Under the pieces are notes generated by a model. That model was given only the letters and a program-made list of their open reading frames with translations, was not told the origin of the DNA and did no database searches. Source: Christiangramia sabulilitoris (GTDB lineage Bacteria > Bacteroidota > Bacteroidia > Flavobacteriales > Flavobacteriaceae). Taken from it: a DNA stretch of 64,000 nt. The position numbers were made by a program, and so were the translations under genes. Positions within the stretch are counted from its first letter, which is position 1. Every line of letters starts with the position of its first letter. The stretch is from the NCBI RefSeq assembly GCF_007050985.1, contig NZ_VHSF01000003.1, forward strand, positions 62,001 through 126,000, read 5' to 3'. Below, in pieces: positions 24,065-31,379 of the stretch.

Positions 24065-24415
24065 ATGGGATCTGAAGTCATTGTATTACCTGTTATCTTC
24101 GGAACAGTATTCGGAATGTTTTACTTATATATTTCTGCCAGAAACCGCGAACGCCTGGCGCTTATAGACAAAGGAGCAGACGCAAGCATCTTTTATAGCA
24201 AGAAAAAACGGGTCACCCCCGTCTGGAAAGTGATCGTGATCAATCTCGCTTTGTTGCTTGCTGGTATTGGTTTAGGGATCTTCCTGGCAAATCTCCTGGC
24301 GATCAACCTGGGAGTGGAGGAGGATGTAGCCTACCCCGGCACGATATTTCTTCTGGCCGGTCTTGGTCTTTTCGCGGGGTTTTTCGCGACGAAAAAACTA
24401 AATGAAGATGCTTAG
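24065..24415 (+). CDS. DUF6249-like small integral membrane protein
   Basis: The 116-residue product has a membrane helix at about 5-24 (IVLPVIFGTVFGMFYLYISA), then ARNRERLALIDKGAD, a conserved cytosolic stretch in this Bacteroidota family. Two more helices lie at about 56-80 and 90-108. No catalytic residues are evident. It is transcribed away from the ECF sigma gene with a matching TGTAAC/CGTC promoter. A terminator follows at 24442, so the unit is monocistronic. Confidence 0.75.
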   Translation: MGSEVIVLPVIFGTVFGMFYLYISARNRERLALIDKGADASIFYSKKKRVTPVWKVIVINLALLLAGIGLGIFLANLLAINLGVEEDVAYPGTIFLLAGLGLFAGFFATKKLNEDA

Positions 24416-24441
24416 ATCTTTTATTATTTGAAAATCATCAC

Positions 24442-24468
24442 ATCCCGGATTATCTATCCGGGATTTTT
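24442..24468 (+). terminator. rho-independent terminator after the DUF6249 gene
   Basis: ATCCCGGAT and ATCCGGGAT form a 9-bp stem with a TATCT loop, followed by TTTTC. It lies 26 bases after the stop codon. Confidence 0.8.
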
Positions 24469-24530
24469 CATTTATAAAGGTGGCTAAAAGAATTTCACTA
24501 ATTTTAACCCTGAACCAATCAAACCAACCA

Positions 24531-25010
24531 ATGAAAAAATTCGCAATTGAAATCAAGTGGGGTATAATTTTCAGCCTCATTTCTCTGGCCTGGGTATTCC
24601 TTGAAAAAATACTGGGCTGGCATGATGAGAATATCGCTCAACATGCGATCTATACCAACTTGTTTGCTATCGTCGCAATTGTCATCTATGTTCTGGCCTT
24701 GCTGGATAAGCGAAAGAATTTCTACAACGGCCACATGACCTGGAGCCAGGGATTTATATCTGGAATAGTGATCAGCATCGTAGTCGCTATCCTCTCTCCT
24801 GTTGCCATGTATATTACTCATAATTTTATCACACCAGATTATTTCACCAATGTGATAGACTATTCTGTAGAGAGCGGGGTGATGAAAAGGGAAGATGCCG
24901 AAGAATATTTTAATCTGACCTCATACATCATCCAGTCATTCTTTTTTGCTTTAGTTGTGGGGGTGGTTACCTCTGCGGTAGTGGCGTTTTTTGTGAGGAC
25001 GAAGAAGTAA
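24531..25010 (+). CDS. DUF4199 family membrane protein
   Basis: The 159-residue protein shows the DUF4199 layout of four membrane helices. It starts KKFAIEIKWGIIFSLISLAW and contains MTWSQGFISGIVISIVVAI followed by the variable loop with the YITHNFITPDYF stretch. A GTG at 24480 would give a longer frame, but the ATG at 24531 matches the family start and follows the terminator by a reasonable leader length. Function is unknown. The first repeat of the REP-like array begins 5 bases after its stop codon. Confidence 0.85.
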   Translation: MKKFAIEIKWGIIFSLISLAWVFLEKILGWHDENIAQHAIYTNLFAIVAIVIYVLALLDKRKNFYNGHMTWSQGFISGIVISIVVAILSPVAMYITHNFITPDYFTNVIDYSVESGVMKREDAEEYFNLTSYIIQSFFFALVVGVVTSAVVAFFVRTKK

Positions 25011-25015
25011 CACCT

Positions 25016-25101
25016 GTCATTCAGAGCGGAACGAAGTGAAGCGAAGAATCTCAATCGGTCATACTGCAAACACATAGAGATTCCTTCTACGTCGGAATGA
25101 C
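25016..25101. repeat. REP-like 86-bp palindromic repeat, copy 1
   Basis: It starts GTCATTCAGAGCGGAACG and ends CGTCGGAATGAC. The outer GTCATTC/GAATGAC and the inner GAATCTC/GAGATTC pair as imperfect inverted arms around an AT-rich centre (AATCGGTCATACTGC type). Confidence 0.9.
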
Positions 25102-25111
25102 AATAAACACT

Positions 25112-25196
25112 GTCATTCAGAGCGGAACGAAGTGAAGCGAAGAAACTCAATCGGTAATACTGCAAACCATATAGATTCCTCCTTTGTCGGAATGAC
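25112..25196. repeat. REP-like palindromic repeat, copy 2
   Basis: An 85-bp near-identical copy in the same orientation, separated from copy 1 by 10 bases. It has GAAGAAACTC in place of GAAGAATCTC at the inner edge of the left arm. Confidence 0.9.
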
Positions 25197-25203
25197 ACCA
25201 ACA

Positions 25204-25290
25204 TGTCATTCAGAGCGGAACGAAGTGAAGCGAAGAAACTCAATCGGTTATACTGCAAACACAAAGAGATTCCTCCTGCGTCGGATTGAC
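25204..25290. repeat. REP-like palindromic repeat, copy 3
   Basis: An 87-bp copy in the same orientation, 7 bases after copy 2. Its right end reads GATTGAC instead of GAATGAC. Confidence 0.9.
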
Positions 25291-25298
25291 AATAAAAT

Positions 25299-25660
25299 GT
25301 TATTCAGAGTAAAGAGAACTAAAGGAAAGAAATGAAAACTCTAGGAACACATAATTACTATGTATACATACTTACTAATAAAAATAAAACTGTTTTATAT
25401 ACCGGAGTTACTAATGATCTGAATACTAGATTATACCAACATCAGAATCCTGAAAACCTTACGAAGGCATTTACTGCAAAGTATAGATGTTTCTATCTAA
25501 TATATTTCGAAATCTTTCAGGAAATTGAATCTGCGATAAAATGGGAGAAAACTATCAAAGGCTGGTCAAGACAAAAGAAAGATGAATTAATAACTAATTT
25601 TAATTCTGAATGGAGATTTCTCAATAATGAAATTTGAGATTCCTCCTGCGTCGGAATGAC
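25299..25660 (+). mobile_element. REP-arm-bounded GIY-YIG element (gene inserted between repeat arms)
   Basis: Positions 25299-25331 align without gaps to the 33-base left arm of the neighbouring repeats (23 of 33 by eye). Positions 25636-25660 are the 25-base right arm (GAGATTCC..GAATGAC). Between them lies exactly one gene, the GIY-YIG nuclease at 25332-25637. The ATG directly follows the left arm, and the last two bases of the TGA stop are the first two of the right arm. The roughly 30-bp centre of a solo repeat is thus replaced by an ORF. This looks like an autonomous unit beside four non-autonomous copies; mobility itself is not shown. Confidence 0.7.
25332..25637 (+). CDS. GIY-YIG nuclease family protein (YhbQ/UPF0213-like, 101 aa)
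   Basis: The protein is essentially one GIY-YIG domain. YYVYILTNKN carries the first strand (GIY equivalent VYI), LYTGVTND the YIG equivalent, LNTRLYQHQ the catalytic arginine helix, and AIKWEKTIKGWSRQKK the metal-binding glutamate. All key residues are present, so it may be an active DNA endonuclease. No additional DNA-binding domain is visible. The gene fills a REP-like repeat copy from arm to arm, which points to a role in repeat maintenance or movement, comparable to REP-associated tyrosine transposases. That comparison is inference. Confidence 0.9.
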   Translation: MKTLGTHNYYVYILTNKNKTVLYTGVTNDLNTRLYQHQNPENLTKAFTAKYRCFYLIYFEIFQEIESAIKWEKTIKGWSRQKKDELITNFNSEWRFLNNEI

Positions 25661-25668
25661 AAAAGGAT

Positions 25669-25754
25669 GCCATGCATAGGGGAACGAAGTGAAGCGAAGA
25701 ATCTATACAAATTCTATCGTGCATCTATATAGATTCCTCCTGCGTCGGAATGAC
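25669..25754. repeat. REP-like palindromic repeat, copy after the GIY-YIG gene
   Basis: An 86-bp gene-less copy in the same orientation as the others, with a diverged left end (GCCATGCATAGGGGAACG) and a diverged centre. The right arm is the same as that next to the nuclease gene. Confidence 0.85.
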
Positions 25755-25760
25755 ACATTA

Positions 25761-26456
25761 CTAAATCTTCAACAACAAATTTGGATCAGGGCAGTTCTGT
25801 AGGTAATTGTCCTGATCTTCTTTTTTTATTACTCCGGGATAATCTCCAATATTTCCCTGCATGCTTTCCATGATCTGAAAATGCAGGTGCGGGGCGTAAT
25901 CACCATTTTCATGAAAATCACCTAATTCTGCGATCTTATCCCCTGCTCTCACCCTATCGCCAACAGCAAGCGTCTCCAGTGAAGCACGCGAAAGATGACC
26001 GTAAAGGGTATAAAAAGTTCTGTCGTTTTGAGAATGCTCTAAAATGATTGTAGGACCGTAGTCGCCAAAATTATCATTATCCCTGAAACTATGAATACTT
26101 CCATCCAGGGGACTCAAAATATCTGTATAAGCAGGCACCCAGATATCAAGACCTATGTGGATGTTTCGGTTGGCTTCCTTGTTATTATTGAACAATTCAC
26201 TGCGGTTATATAAAGTTCTTAACTCATTATAACCCCCATAGGCTGCTTTCGCGTTTCTATTCTTAAGGAACTCGTCAATAAACATGGAAAATGCTTCTGA
26301 AGAAGCAACCTCAAGTCTTAACAGATCCCTGTTATTTGCAGAAAGGTCTATAAAAACATAATCCTCTTTAAGATAATCACCTCCAATAACCGGAGTGAAT
26401 CCCGGGGTTAAATCATAAATAAAATCAGGAAAATCCTGGGTGTGATTTGGCTTCAT
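25761..26456 (-). CDS. M23-family peptidoglycan metallopeptidase (no signal peptide)
   Basis: The 231-residue protein has the LytM-type zinc site: H100 and D104 in HIGLDIW, H154 in YGHLS, and the HxH pair H190/H192 in HLHFQI. These enzymes cut peptide cross-links in peptidoglycan. No export signal is visible at the chosen ATG, and no upstream start codon would add one. Location is therefore unclear, either cytosolic or exported by an unrecognised route. The final residues lie next to the REP-like array. It is 24 bases downstream of the DUF4097-like gene and could be co-transcribed with the ECF operon. Confidence 0.87.
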   Translation of the reverse strand: MKPNHTQDFPDFIYDLTPGFTPVIGGDYLKEDYVFIDLSANNRDLLRLEVASSEAFSMFIDEFLKNRNAKAAYGGYNELRTLYNRSELFNNNKEANRNIHIGLDIWVPAYTDILSPLDGSIHSFRDNDNFGDYGPTIILEHSQNDRTFYTLYGHLSRASLETLAVGDRVRAGDKIAELGDFHENGDYAPHLHFQIMESMQGNIGDYPGVIKKEDQDNYLQNCPDPNLLLKI

Positions 26457-26480
26457 AAAGCCAAATGTAATGGCTTAGTT

Positions 26481-27878
26481 TTAATTTATCAATACATCAC
26501 TAAAATTTGCCTTTATAGTGATATTGGAATTCCCTGTTCTGGATTTATTGTACCCATTAAGGATCTCATTATCATAAGATTTTGTTGACTTTAATTTAAG
26601 GCCGGAGGGATGCTTAATTGAACTTTGCATGCCATTGAAGCTGAAATTAAAGGCCGTGTCTGGAACATTTAATTCAAGGTCGCTGTTTTCCAGACTAATA
26701 TTGAGAGTCTCAAACCCCGATCCAAGATCATTAATCTGAAGTTTTCCAAAAGAACCCGTCAATACACCGGTGCTCTCCAGCTCATTGATCACCACATCAC
26801 TGGAATTGGAATCCAGCTTGATACTTACCACTTTATCTAGCTTACAGCTCTTCACAAATTGGGTGGAAAGTACTCCATATTCCCAAAAAGCTACTTTTAC
26901 CGGGGAATAGGCAGCACTGATGTTCGTATTTTTTCCCGAGATCCTGTTGGCAGAAAGCCGACTGTGAGAAAGGTCGGCTTTAAGGTTTTTAATATGGTTT
27001 CCTAATTTCAGCTCCCCGTGGCGAACATTGAGTTCCAGTTTCGCGTCTTTAGGTATTTTAAGTTTAATCGTTTTCTTAGAATTTACAGCTTTACCATTTT
27101 CCATGATAAAGGCAGGACCTCTACGATTTTCCATTTGGGCTTCAAACTTCTTCCCAAATTCTTCTCCCCAGGCTTCCATCCTTTTACCAAATTCCTCACC
27201 CCAGGCTTCCATGTCTTTTTCAAGATCCTTGCCCCAGGCTTCCATTTTCATTTCATAATCTTTCTCCCACTTTTCAGAATTCTTTTCCATTTTCTCGGCC
27301 CACTTCTCCATCTTCATCTCGTACTTCTTCCCGAATTTGTTCTCAAATTCAGCCTCCCATTTCCTGAGATATTTATCTCCGTCTTTCTTATAAGCGTCAT
27401 AATCGAATTTCATTCCCTTCATGTCATCTGCAAAACCAGGTGGAAGCGGATTCTCGGCGATATTTGATAATATTGGGCCTACGAGATTTTCCATTAAAGG
27501 TCCCAACATGTCCGGTAATTCTGATAATGAACCTTCCAGCGCGGTCATATCTATATCCATATCCATTTTCCATTTACCGCTGCCACCCGAAGATTCTATG
27601 GTAACACGGTCGCTATTTCCTGAAGTTTCCAGGTTCCAGGATGCCAGTAATTTTTTGGTCATCTCTTTGTCACCCGTATCTCCCTCGAGATAAGCCTCGA
27701 TCTGTACCTCATTCCTGTCCCAGTTTTCGATGATGATGTTGGTATGACGGGAATCGAGTTCTACCTTCACGTTTGGCGAAGTCTTATAGGTTTTACTCAT
27801 TTTCCTGGTTTGAGCAAAACTTCCCGCTGTGATAAATAGCAGTGATAAGATCACATATTTAAGCCTGATAGTTCTCAT
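26481..27878 (-). CDS. exported DUF4097-like beta-repeat protein with an 11-residue Trp repeat
   Basis: The 465-residue protein starts with a signal peptide (YVILSLLFITAGSFAQ). An early segment (VKVELDSRHTNIIIENWDRNEVQIEAYLEG) and the C-terminal part form beta-strand repeats of the DUF4097/head-GIN adhesin type. Between them, five 11-residue units place tryptophans exactly 11 apart (residues 193, 204, 215, 226, 237; for example MEAWGEEFGKR), consistent with a hendecad amphipathic helix. I chose the ATG at 27878 over the TTG at 27902 because it begins the signal peptide. It overlaps the anti-sigma gene by 20 bases and is the last gene of an ECF operon, so it may be an envelope sensor or effector. 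Confidence 0.7.
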   Translation of the reverse strand: MRTIRLKYVILSLLFITAGSFAQTRKMSKTYKTSPNVKVELDSRHTNIIIENWDRNEVQIEAYLEGDTGDKEMTKKLLASWNLETSGNSDRVTIESSGGSGKWKMDMDIDMTALEGSLSELPDMLGPLMENLVGPILSNIAENPLPPGFADDMKGMKFDYDAYKKDGDKYLRKWEAEFENKFGKKYEMKMEKWAEKMEKNSEKWEKDYEMKMEAWGKDLEKDMEAWGEEFGKRMEAWGEEFGKKFEAQMENRRGPAFIMENGKAVNSKKTIKLKIPKDAKLELNVRHGELKLGNHIKNLKADLSHSRLSANRISGKNTNISAAYSPVKVAFWEYGVLSTQFVKSCKLDKVVSIKLDSNSSDVVINELESTGVLTGSFGKLQINDLGSGFETLNISLENSDLELNVPDTAFNFSFNGMQSSIKHPSGLKLKSTKSYDNEILNGYNKSRTGNSNITIKANFSDVLIN

Positions 27879-28473
27879 ATCTGTTGTCTTTTGATTGTTC
27901 AATTTCGTTTAATTTTGTTTTCAGTTTTTTGAGAAGATCCAGTCTTAGCTGTAAGTTCGCGATCATCGCTTCCACTGTTTCTTCATTAATACCGGTCTCC
28001 TGAATTTCCGCATTCAAAGCGATATATTCTTCATTCAGGGTTTCCAGCTTCTTCATAAATGCATCTATAAGTTCTTTATTTCCGGGAGTAAGCTCCAGTT
28101 TGGCTAGTTGCAGATTTACACTGGCCATATAATAATCTTCTATTTTTTTAAATTCAGGCGACACATCACTCAGTCTGTAATCTGTTTCCCGGTCAGTTTT
28201 TTCTTCAGATGCTTCCTTTACCGGAGTTTCCACGATACCATTGGTATTCTGAACAGGATTCTCTCCATTATTGAAAAGGAAGAAACCACCAATCCCCAAC
28301 GCCACCACGATCACCGCTGCTATCTGGAGAAGACTGCCCAGGTTCTTTTTCTTGCTTTGAACCGGCAGGGCCTTATCAAGCCTCGCTTCAAATCTCTGCT
28401 GATGTCCTTCTCGCAACTTTTTTCTATCTGTATGTTTCTCATTTCGAAACATTTCTCTAATATCCTGTCCCAT
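27859..28473 (-). CDS. membrane-anchored putative anti-sigma factor
   Basis: The ATG at 28471-28473 (MGQDIREMFRNEKHTDRKKL) was chosen over a longer TTG frame because it overlaps the sigma gene by just 17 bases, the same overlap seen in the other ECF pair. The 204-residue protein has a basic cytosolic N-terminus (REGHQQRFEARLDKAL) and one membrane helix (LGSLLQIAAVIVVALGIGGFFLF, about 45-67). A periplasmic helical region with no cysteines follows. Position and topology fit an anti-sigma factor. No conserved zinc motif supports it independently. Confidence 0.68.
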   Translation of the reverse strand: MGQDIREMFRNEKHTDRKKLREGHQQRFEARLDKALPVQSKKKNLGSLLQIAAVIVVALGIGGFFLFNNGENPVQNTNGIVETPVKEASEEKTDRETDYRLSDVSPEFKKIEDYYMASVNLQLAKLELTPGNKELIDAFMKKLETLNEEYIALNAEIQETGINEETVEAMIANLQLRLDLLKKLKTKLNEIEQSKDNRYENYQA

Positions 28474-29002
28474 TGTGCAATGTTTTAAGTTCTTCCTGTA
28501 ATTTTTTCTTGCCTCTGTGTACAAGTGTTCGTGAGGCCACCTGGGATATATCCAGGATCTCACTGATCTCTTCATGATCGTAACCCTCTATGAGATATAA
28601 CATCAGAGGATATTTATATTTTTCGGGCAGGTTCTCCATCTTTTCCTTTACCTCCTCGACTCCAATTCCGTCTTCAACCTGCCAGTTATTTTCTTCTTCT
28701 ACCGTACCCAGGGTTTGCTCATTTATAGCTACAAGCTCAAGTTTTCTGGCCTTTAGTTTGTCTAAACATTTATTGATGACGATCCTTTTTAACCAGGCCC
28801 CGAAGGAGACCTCACCGTTAAACTGATGTAATTTTTCAAATGCTTTTACAAAAGCTTCCTGCATCGCATCTTCTGCTTCCATCGAATCTTTCATGAATCT
28901 CAGCGCTACATAATACATCCCGTCGCAATACTTGTTATACAGCTTGAGTTGAGCCCTGCGGCTGTTTTGTTTACAAGCTTCTATTAGCTTATGCTGTATC
29001 AA
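28457..29002 (-). CDS. ECF-type RNA polymerase sigma factor (TTG start)
   Basis: Region 2 (LYNKYCDGMYYVALRF..MEAEDAMQEAFVKAFEKLHQF..FGAWLKRIVINKCLD) and region 4 (LPEKYKYPLMLYLIEGYDHEEISEILDISQVASRTLVHRGKKKL) are complete in 181 residues. No in-frame ATG exists before the conserved N-terminus and an in-frame stop lies upstream, so the TTG at 29000-29002 is the likely start. A TGCAAC-N16-CGTC promoter precedes it. It heads a three-gene overlapping unit with a putative anti-sigma factor and a secreted protein. Confidence 0.9.
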   Translation of the reverse strand: MIQHKLIEACKQNSRRAQLKLYNKYCDGMYYVALRFMKDSMEAEDAMQEAFVKAFEKLHQFNGEVSFGAWLKRIVINKCLDKLKARKLELVAINEQTLGTVEEENNWQVEDGIGVEEVKEKMENLPEKYKYPLMLYLIEGYDHEEISEILDISQVASRTLVHRGKKKLQEELKTLHNGTGY

Positions 29003-29037
29003 TTTTATTGGTTTTTGATGGGTTAGTTCATTTTAAA

Positions 29038-29063
29038 GACGAGACAAAAAATCCCGCGTTGCA
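29038..29063 (-). promoter_or_regulatory. ECF-type promoter of the second sigma operon
   Basis: On the minus strand TGCAAC (29058-29063), 16 bases and CGTC (29038-29041) resemble the elements at the first sigma gene (TGTAAC-N17-CGTC), with one base changed in the -35 and one base less spacing. The -10 ends 35 bases before the TTG start. Autoregulation is inferred. Confidence 0.5.
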
Positions 29064-29175
29064 AAAATTCGGAAAAAAATTCCAGATTCAATTCATATTC
29101 ATACATTTAATAGCAATAATGCCGGGATATAATCGTTCTGGCCAAATAATTGAAAAGCAATTTCAAAAAAACATT

Positions 29176-29760
29176 ATGAGCAGAAATACCAGGCTTATTT
29201 TGAAAATTGGAGGTATTATTATCTTTCTCGCATTGGTGATCGCCCTGATATTCAGATATACTACAAAAGCGCATAGCCCGGAGGATACGGTGGTATATAC
29301 CAAAGAGGACCTGGAAATTGAAGTTTTTTATAACCGTCCCTATAAGCGAGATCGCGACATCTTTGGAAAACTTGTTCCTTATAATGAAGTGTGGAGGACC
29401 GGTGCAAATGAAGCAACTACCTTTGAAACGAATAAGGATTTACAGGTTGACGGAAGTCTCCTGAAAGCCGGAAAATATACGCTATGGACAATTCCTATGG
29501 AAAACAGCTGGAAAATAATGTTCAATTCAAAAATGTATCCCTGGGGAATAAATATGGACAAACAAGCCTACCGTGACCCTAGATTTGACGAGCTTGTGTT
29601 GGAAAGACCTGTTCAACAGACCGGGATGGTATATGAACAGTTCACTATTGCCTTCGAGGCATCTGGTGAGTTTATTTTTATGAGTCTGGCCTGGGATGAT
29701 ACTCTTATCAATATCCCAATAAAAGAAAAAGAGGCGCCTACTGGCACCTCTTTAGACTAG
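29176..29760 (+). CDS. DUF2911 family protein with N-terminal membrane anchor
   Basis: The 194-residue protein has a signal-anchor helix (ILKIGGIIIFLALVIALIF, about 8-26). A DUF2911 domain follows with typical blocks: VFYNRPYKRDRDIFG, VPYNEVWRTGANEAT and AGKYTLWTIPMENSWKIMFN. The family fold is beta-sandwich-like and its function is not established. An upstream TTG at 29008 gives a longer frame, but the ATG at 29176 starts directly before the anchor. It is divergent from the ECF sigma operon; I do not see a second ECF-like promoter on this side. Confidence 0.85.
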   Translation: MSRNTRLILKIGGIIIFLALVIALIFRYTTKAHSPEDTVVYTKEDLEIEVFYNRPYKRDRDIFGKLVPYNEVWRTGANEATTFETNKDLQVDGSLLKAGKYTLWTIPMENSWKIMFNSKMYPWGINMDKQAYRDPRFDELVLERPVQQTGMVYEQFTIAFEASGEFIFMSLAWDDTLINIPIKEKEAPTGTSLD

Positions 29761-29773
29761 TGGTATATATACT

Positions 29774-30199
29774 TTACTCGTCTAAAAGCAAATTTAGAGT
29801 AACGTCTATATTATCCCTGGTAGCTCTTGAATAAGGACAGATTTCATGCGCCTCATTAACAAGTTTTTCTCCGGTTTCCACATCTACCTCAGGAATATAA
29901 GTATCCAGAATGGCAGATAACTGCAGGTTACCAGATTCAGTCTTACCCAGCTTGATTGTTGCGGTAACACTATAATCCCCAAGATCTACTTTATGCTTTT
30001 TTGCCACTACTTCCAGTGCGCTTCCATAACAGGAAGAATAACCGGCTGCAAATAACTGCTCAGGATTTGAATAATCTCCTCCTTCGCCGCCAAGTTCTTT
30101 CGGCATTCTTAATTCCATGTCTAAAACACCATCTTCACTGCGTGTATGACCATTACGACCGGCATGTGTAGTAACTTTAGTTTTATACAAATTCTTCAT
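29774..30199 (-). CDS. ohr: organic hydroperoxide resistance protein (Ohr/OsmC family)
   Basis: The 141-residue protein has the two catalytic cysteines of Ohr, C57 in SSCYGSAL and C121 in HEICPYSRA, with a conserved arginine and glutamate (E47 in NPEQLF) around the active site. It reduces organic hydroperoxides, using lipoyl or other thiols for recycling. A TTG-initiated frame extends to 30385, but the ATG at 30197-30199 matches the family N-terminus (MKNLYKTKVTTHAGRNG). The neighbouring meaB gene is transcribed divergently. An OhrR-type regulator is not adjacent. Confidence 0.93.
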   Translation of the reverse strand: MKNLYKTKVTTHAGRNGHTRSEDGVLDMELRMPKELGGEGGDYSNPEQLFAAGYSSCYGSALEVVAKKHKVDLGDYSVTATIKLGKTESGNLQLSAILDTYIPEVDVETGEKLVNEAHEICPYSRATRDNIDVTLNLLLDE

Positions 30200-30302
30200 T
30201 GCGTGAAATAATTTAAGTAATTTAGTTTTTCTCAATATAGCATGCATTTGAGGATGCCTGAAACCGCAATTCATAAATTTGTCATAAATATTCAAGTTAA
30301 CT

Positions 30303-31379
30303 TTGAGTAAAGACCAGCAAAAATCAGCCTTAAGCGAGTCTGGAAACAAACCTGCATCGGGAAACGTGAGCCCGGAATCTGCCAAAAAGATCAGAAATTT
30401 CAGGAAAAATAAATTTTCTGAACAAGACCTGCTGAAGGATCTGCTGAATGGGAATAAGACAGCCTTGAGCCGCGGAATAACGCTTATAGAAAGTAATCAA
30501 CCAGCTCATAGGAATCAGGCAGAATTCCTGATTGAAGGTGCTTTGCCTTACGCGCACAAATCCATGAGAATTGGAATAACCGGTGTGCCGGGCGTGGGAA
30601 AGAGCACTTTTATAGAAAGCTTTGGCTCCTATCTTATCGAAAAAGGAAAAAAAGTAGCCGTGCTCGCGGTAGATCCAAGCAGCTCTGTTTCCCACGGAAG
30701 TATCCTGGGAGATAAAACCAGGATGGAAAATCTGGTGACCAAACCCAACGCTTTTATAAGACCTTCCCCCAGCGGTGATTCCCTGGGCGGAGTAGCCCGT
30801 AAAACGAGGGAAAGCATTCTTTTGTGTGAAGCCGCAGGATTTAATGTAATTCTAATTGAAACTGTGGGAGTGGGCCAGAGTGAAACTACGGTACATAGTA
30901 TGACCGATTTTTTTCTGCTGCTAAAACTTGCCGGTGCCGGAGATGAACTTCAGGGAATTAAAAGGGGGATCGTGGAAATGGCTGACGCGATCGTGATCAA
31001 TAAGGCCGACGGCGAAAATAGGAAAGCGGCACGGGATGCAAAACTTGAGTTCCGCAGAGCCCTGCAGCTATATCCTGCTAAGGAAAGCGAATGGAAACCG
31101 GAGGTGAAATTATGCAGTGCAATTTATAATGAAGGTGTGGAAGATATCTGGGAAATGATTTCAGATTTTAAGTCTAAGGTTGATGAGAATGGGTATTTTA
31201 AACATAACCGGCTGGAGCAAAATAAATTCTGGCTGTACCAAACCGTAAATGATCATTTAAAAAGCAGGTTCTATGAGAAACCAGAGATACGGGCTGCATT
31301 AAAGGAACAACTTGAACTAATCGAGAATAACAAAACCACTGCTTTCGCCGCGGCGAAATATTTATTAAGCCTCGCTTAG
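30303..31379 (+). CDS. meaB: MeaB/ArgK-type methylmalonyl-CoA mutase-associated GTPase
   Basis: The 358-residue G3E-family GTPase has Walker A GVPGVGKST (about 97-105), switch region IETVGVGQSET (about 188-198) and the guanine-specificity motif NKAD near 236. It chaperones adenosylcobalamin loading and protects methylmalonyl-CoA mutase. IcmF in this window carries its own fused GTPase, so the partner of this protein is probably a separate mutase outside the window. No ATG is available: the start is either the TTG at 30303 or the GTG at 30366. The last 15 bases overlap the convergent PAP2 gene. Confidence 0.93.
   Translation: MSKDQQKSALSESGNKPASGNVSPESAKKIRNFRKNKFSEQDLLKDLLNGNKTALSRGITLIESNQPAHRNQAEFLIEGALPYAHKSMRIGITGVPGVGKSTFIESFGSYLIEKGKKVAVLAVDPSSSVSHGSILGDKTRMENLVTKPNAFIRPSPSGDSLGGVARKTRESILLCEAAGFNVILIETVGVGQSETTVHSMTDFFLLLKLAGAGDELQGIKRGIVEMADAIVINKADGENRKAARDAKLEFRRALQLYPAKESEWKPEVKLCSAIYNEGVEDIWEMISDFKSKVDENGYFKHNRLEQNKFWLYQTVNDHLKSRFYEKPEIRAALKEQLELIENNKTTAFAAAKYLLSLA

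Noticed and set aside
25016-25290. CRISPR array (three regular repeats)
   Set aside because: Units are 85-87 bp and separated by only 7-10 bp, too long for CRISPR repeats and without spacers of constant length. No cas genes are nearby.
24860-25335. Open frames on both strands across the REP-like array
   Set aside because: Their products are repetitions of the repeat itself (for example SFFASLRSALND) and run through intergenic DNA. They are artefacts of repeat translation.
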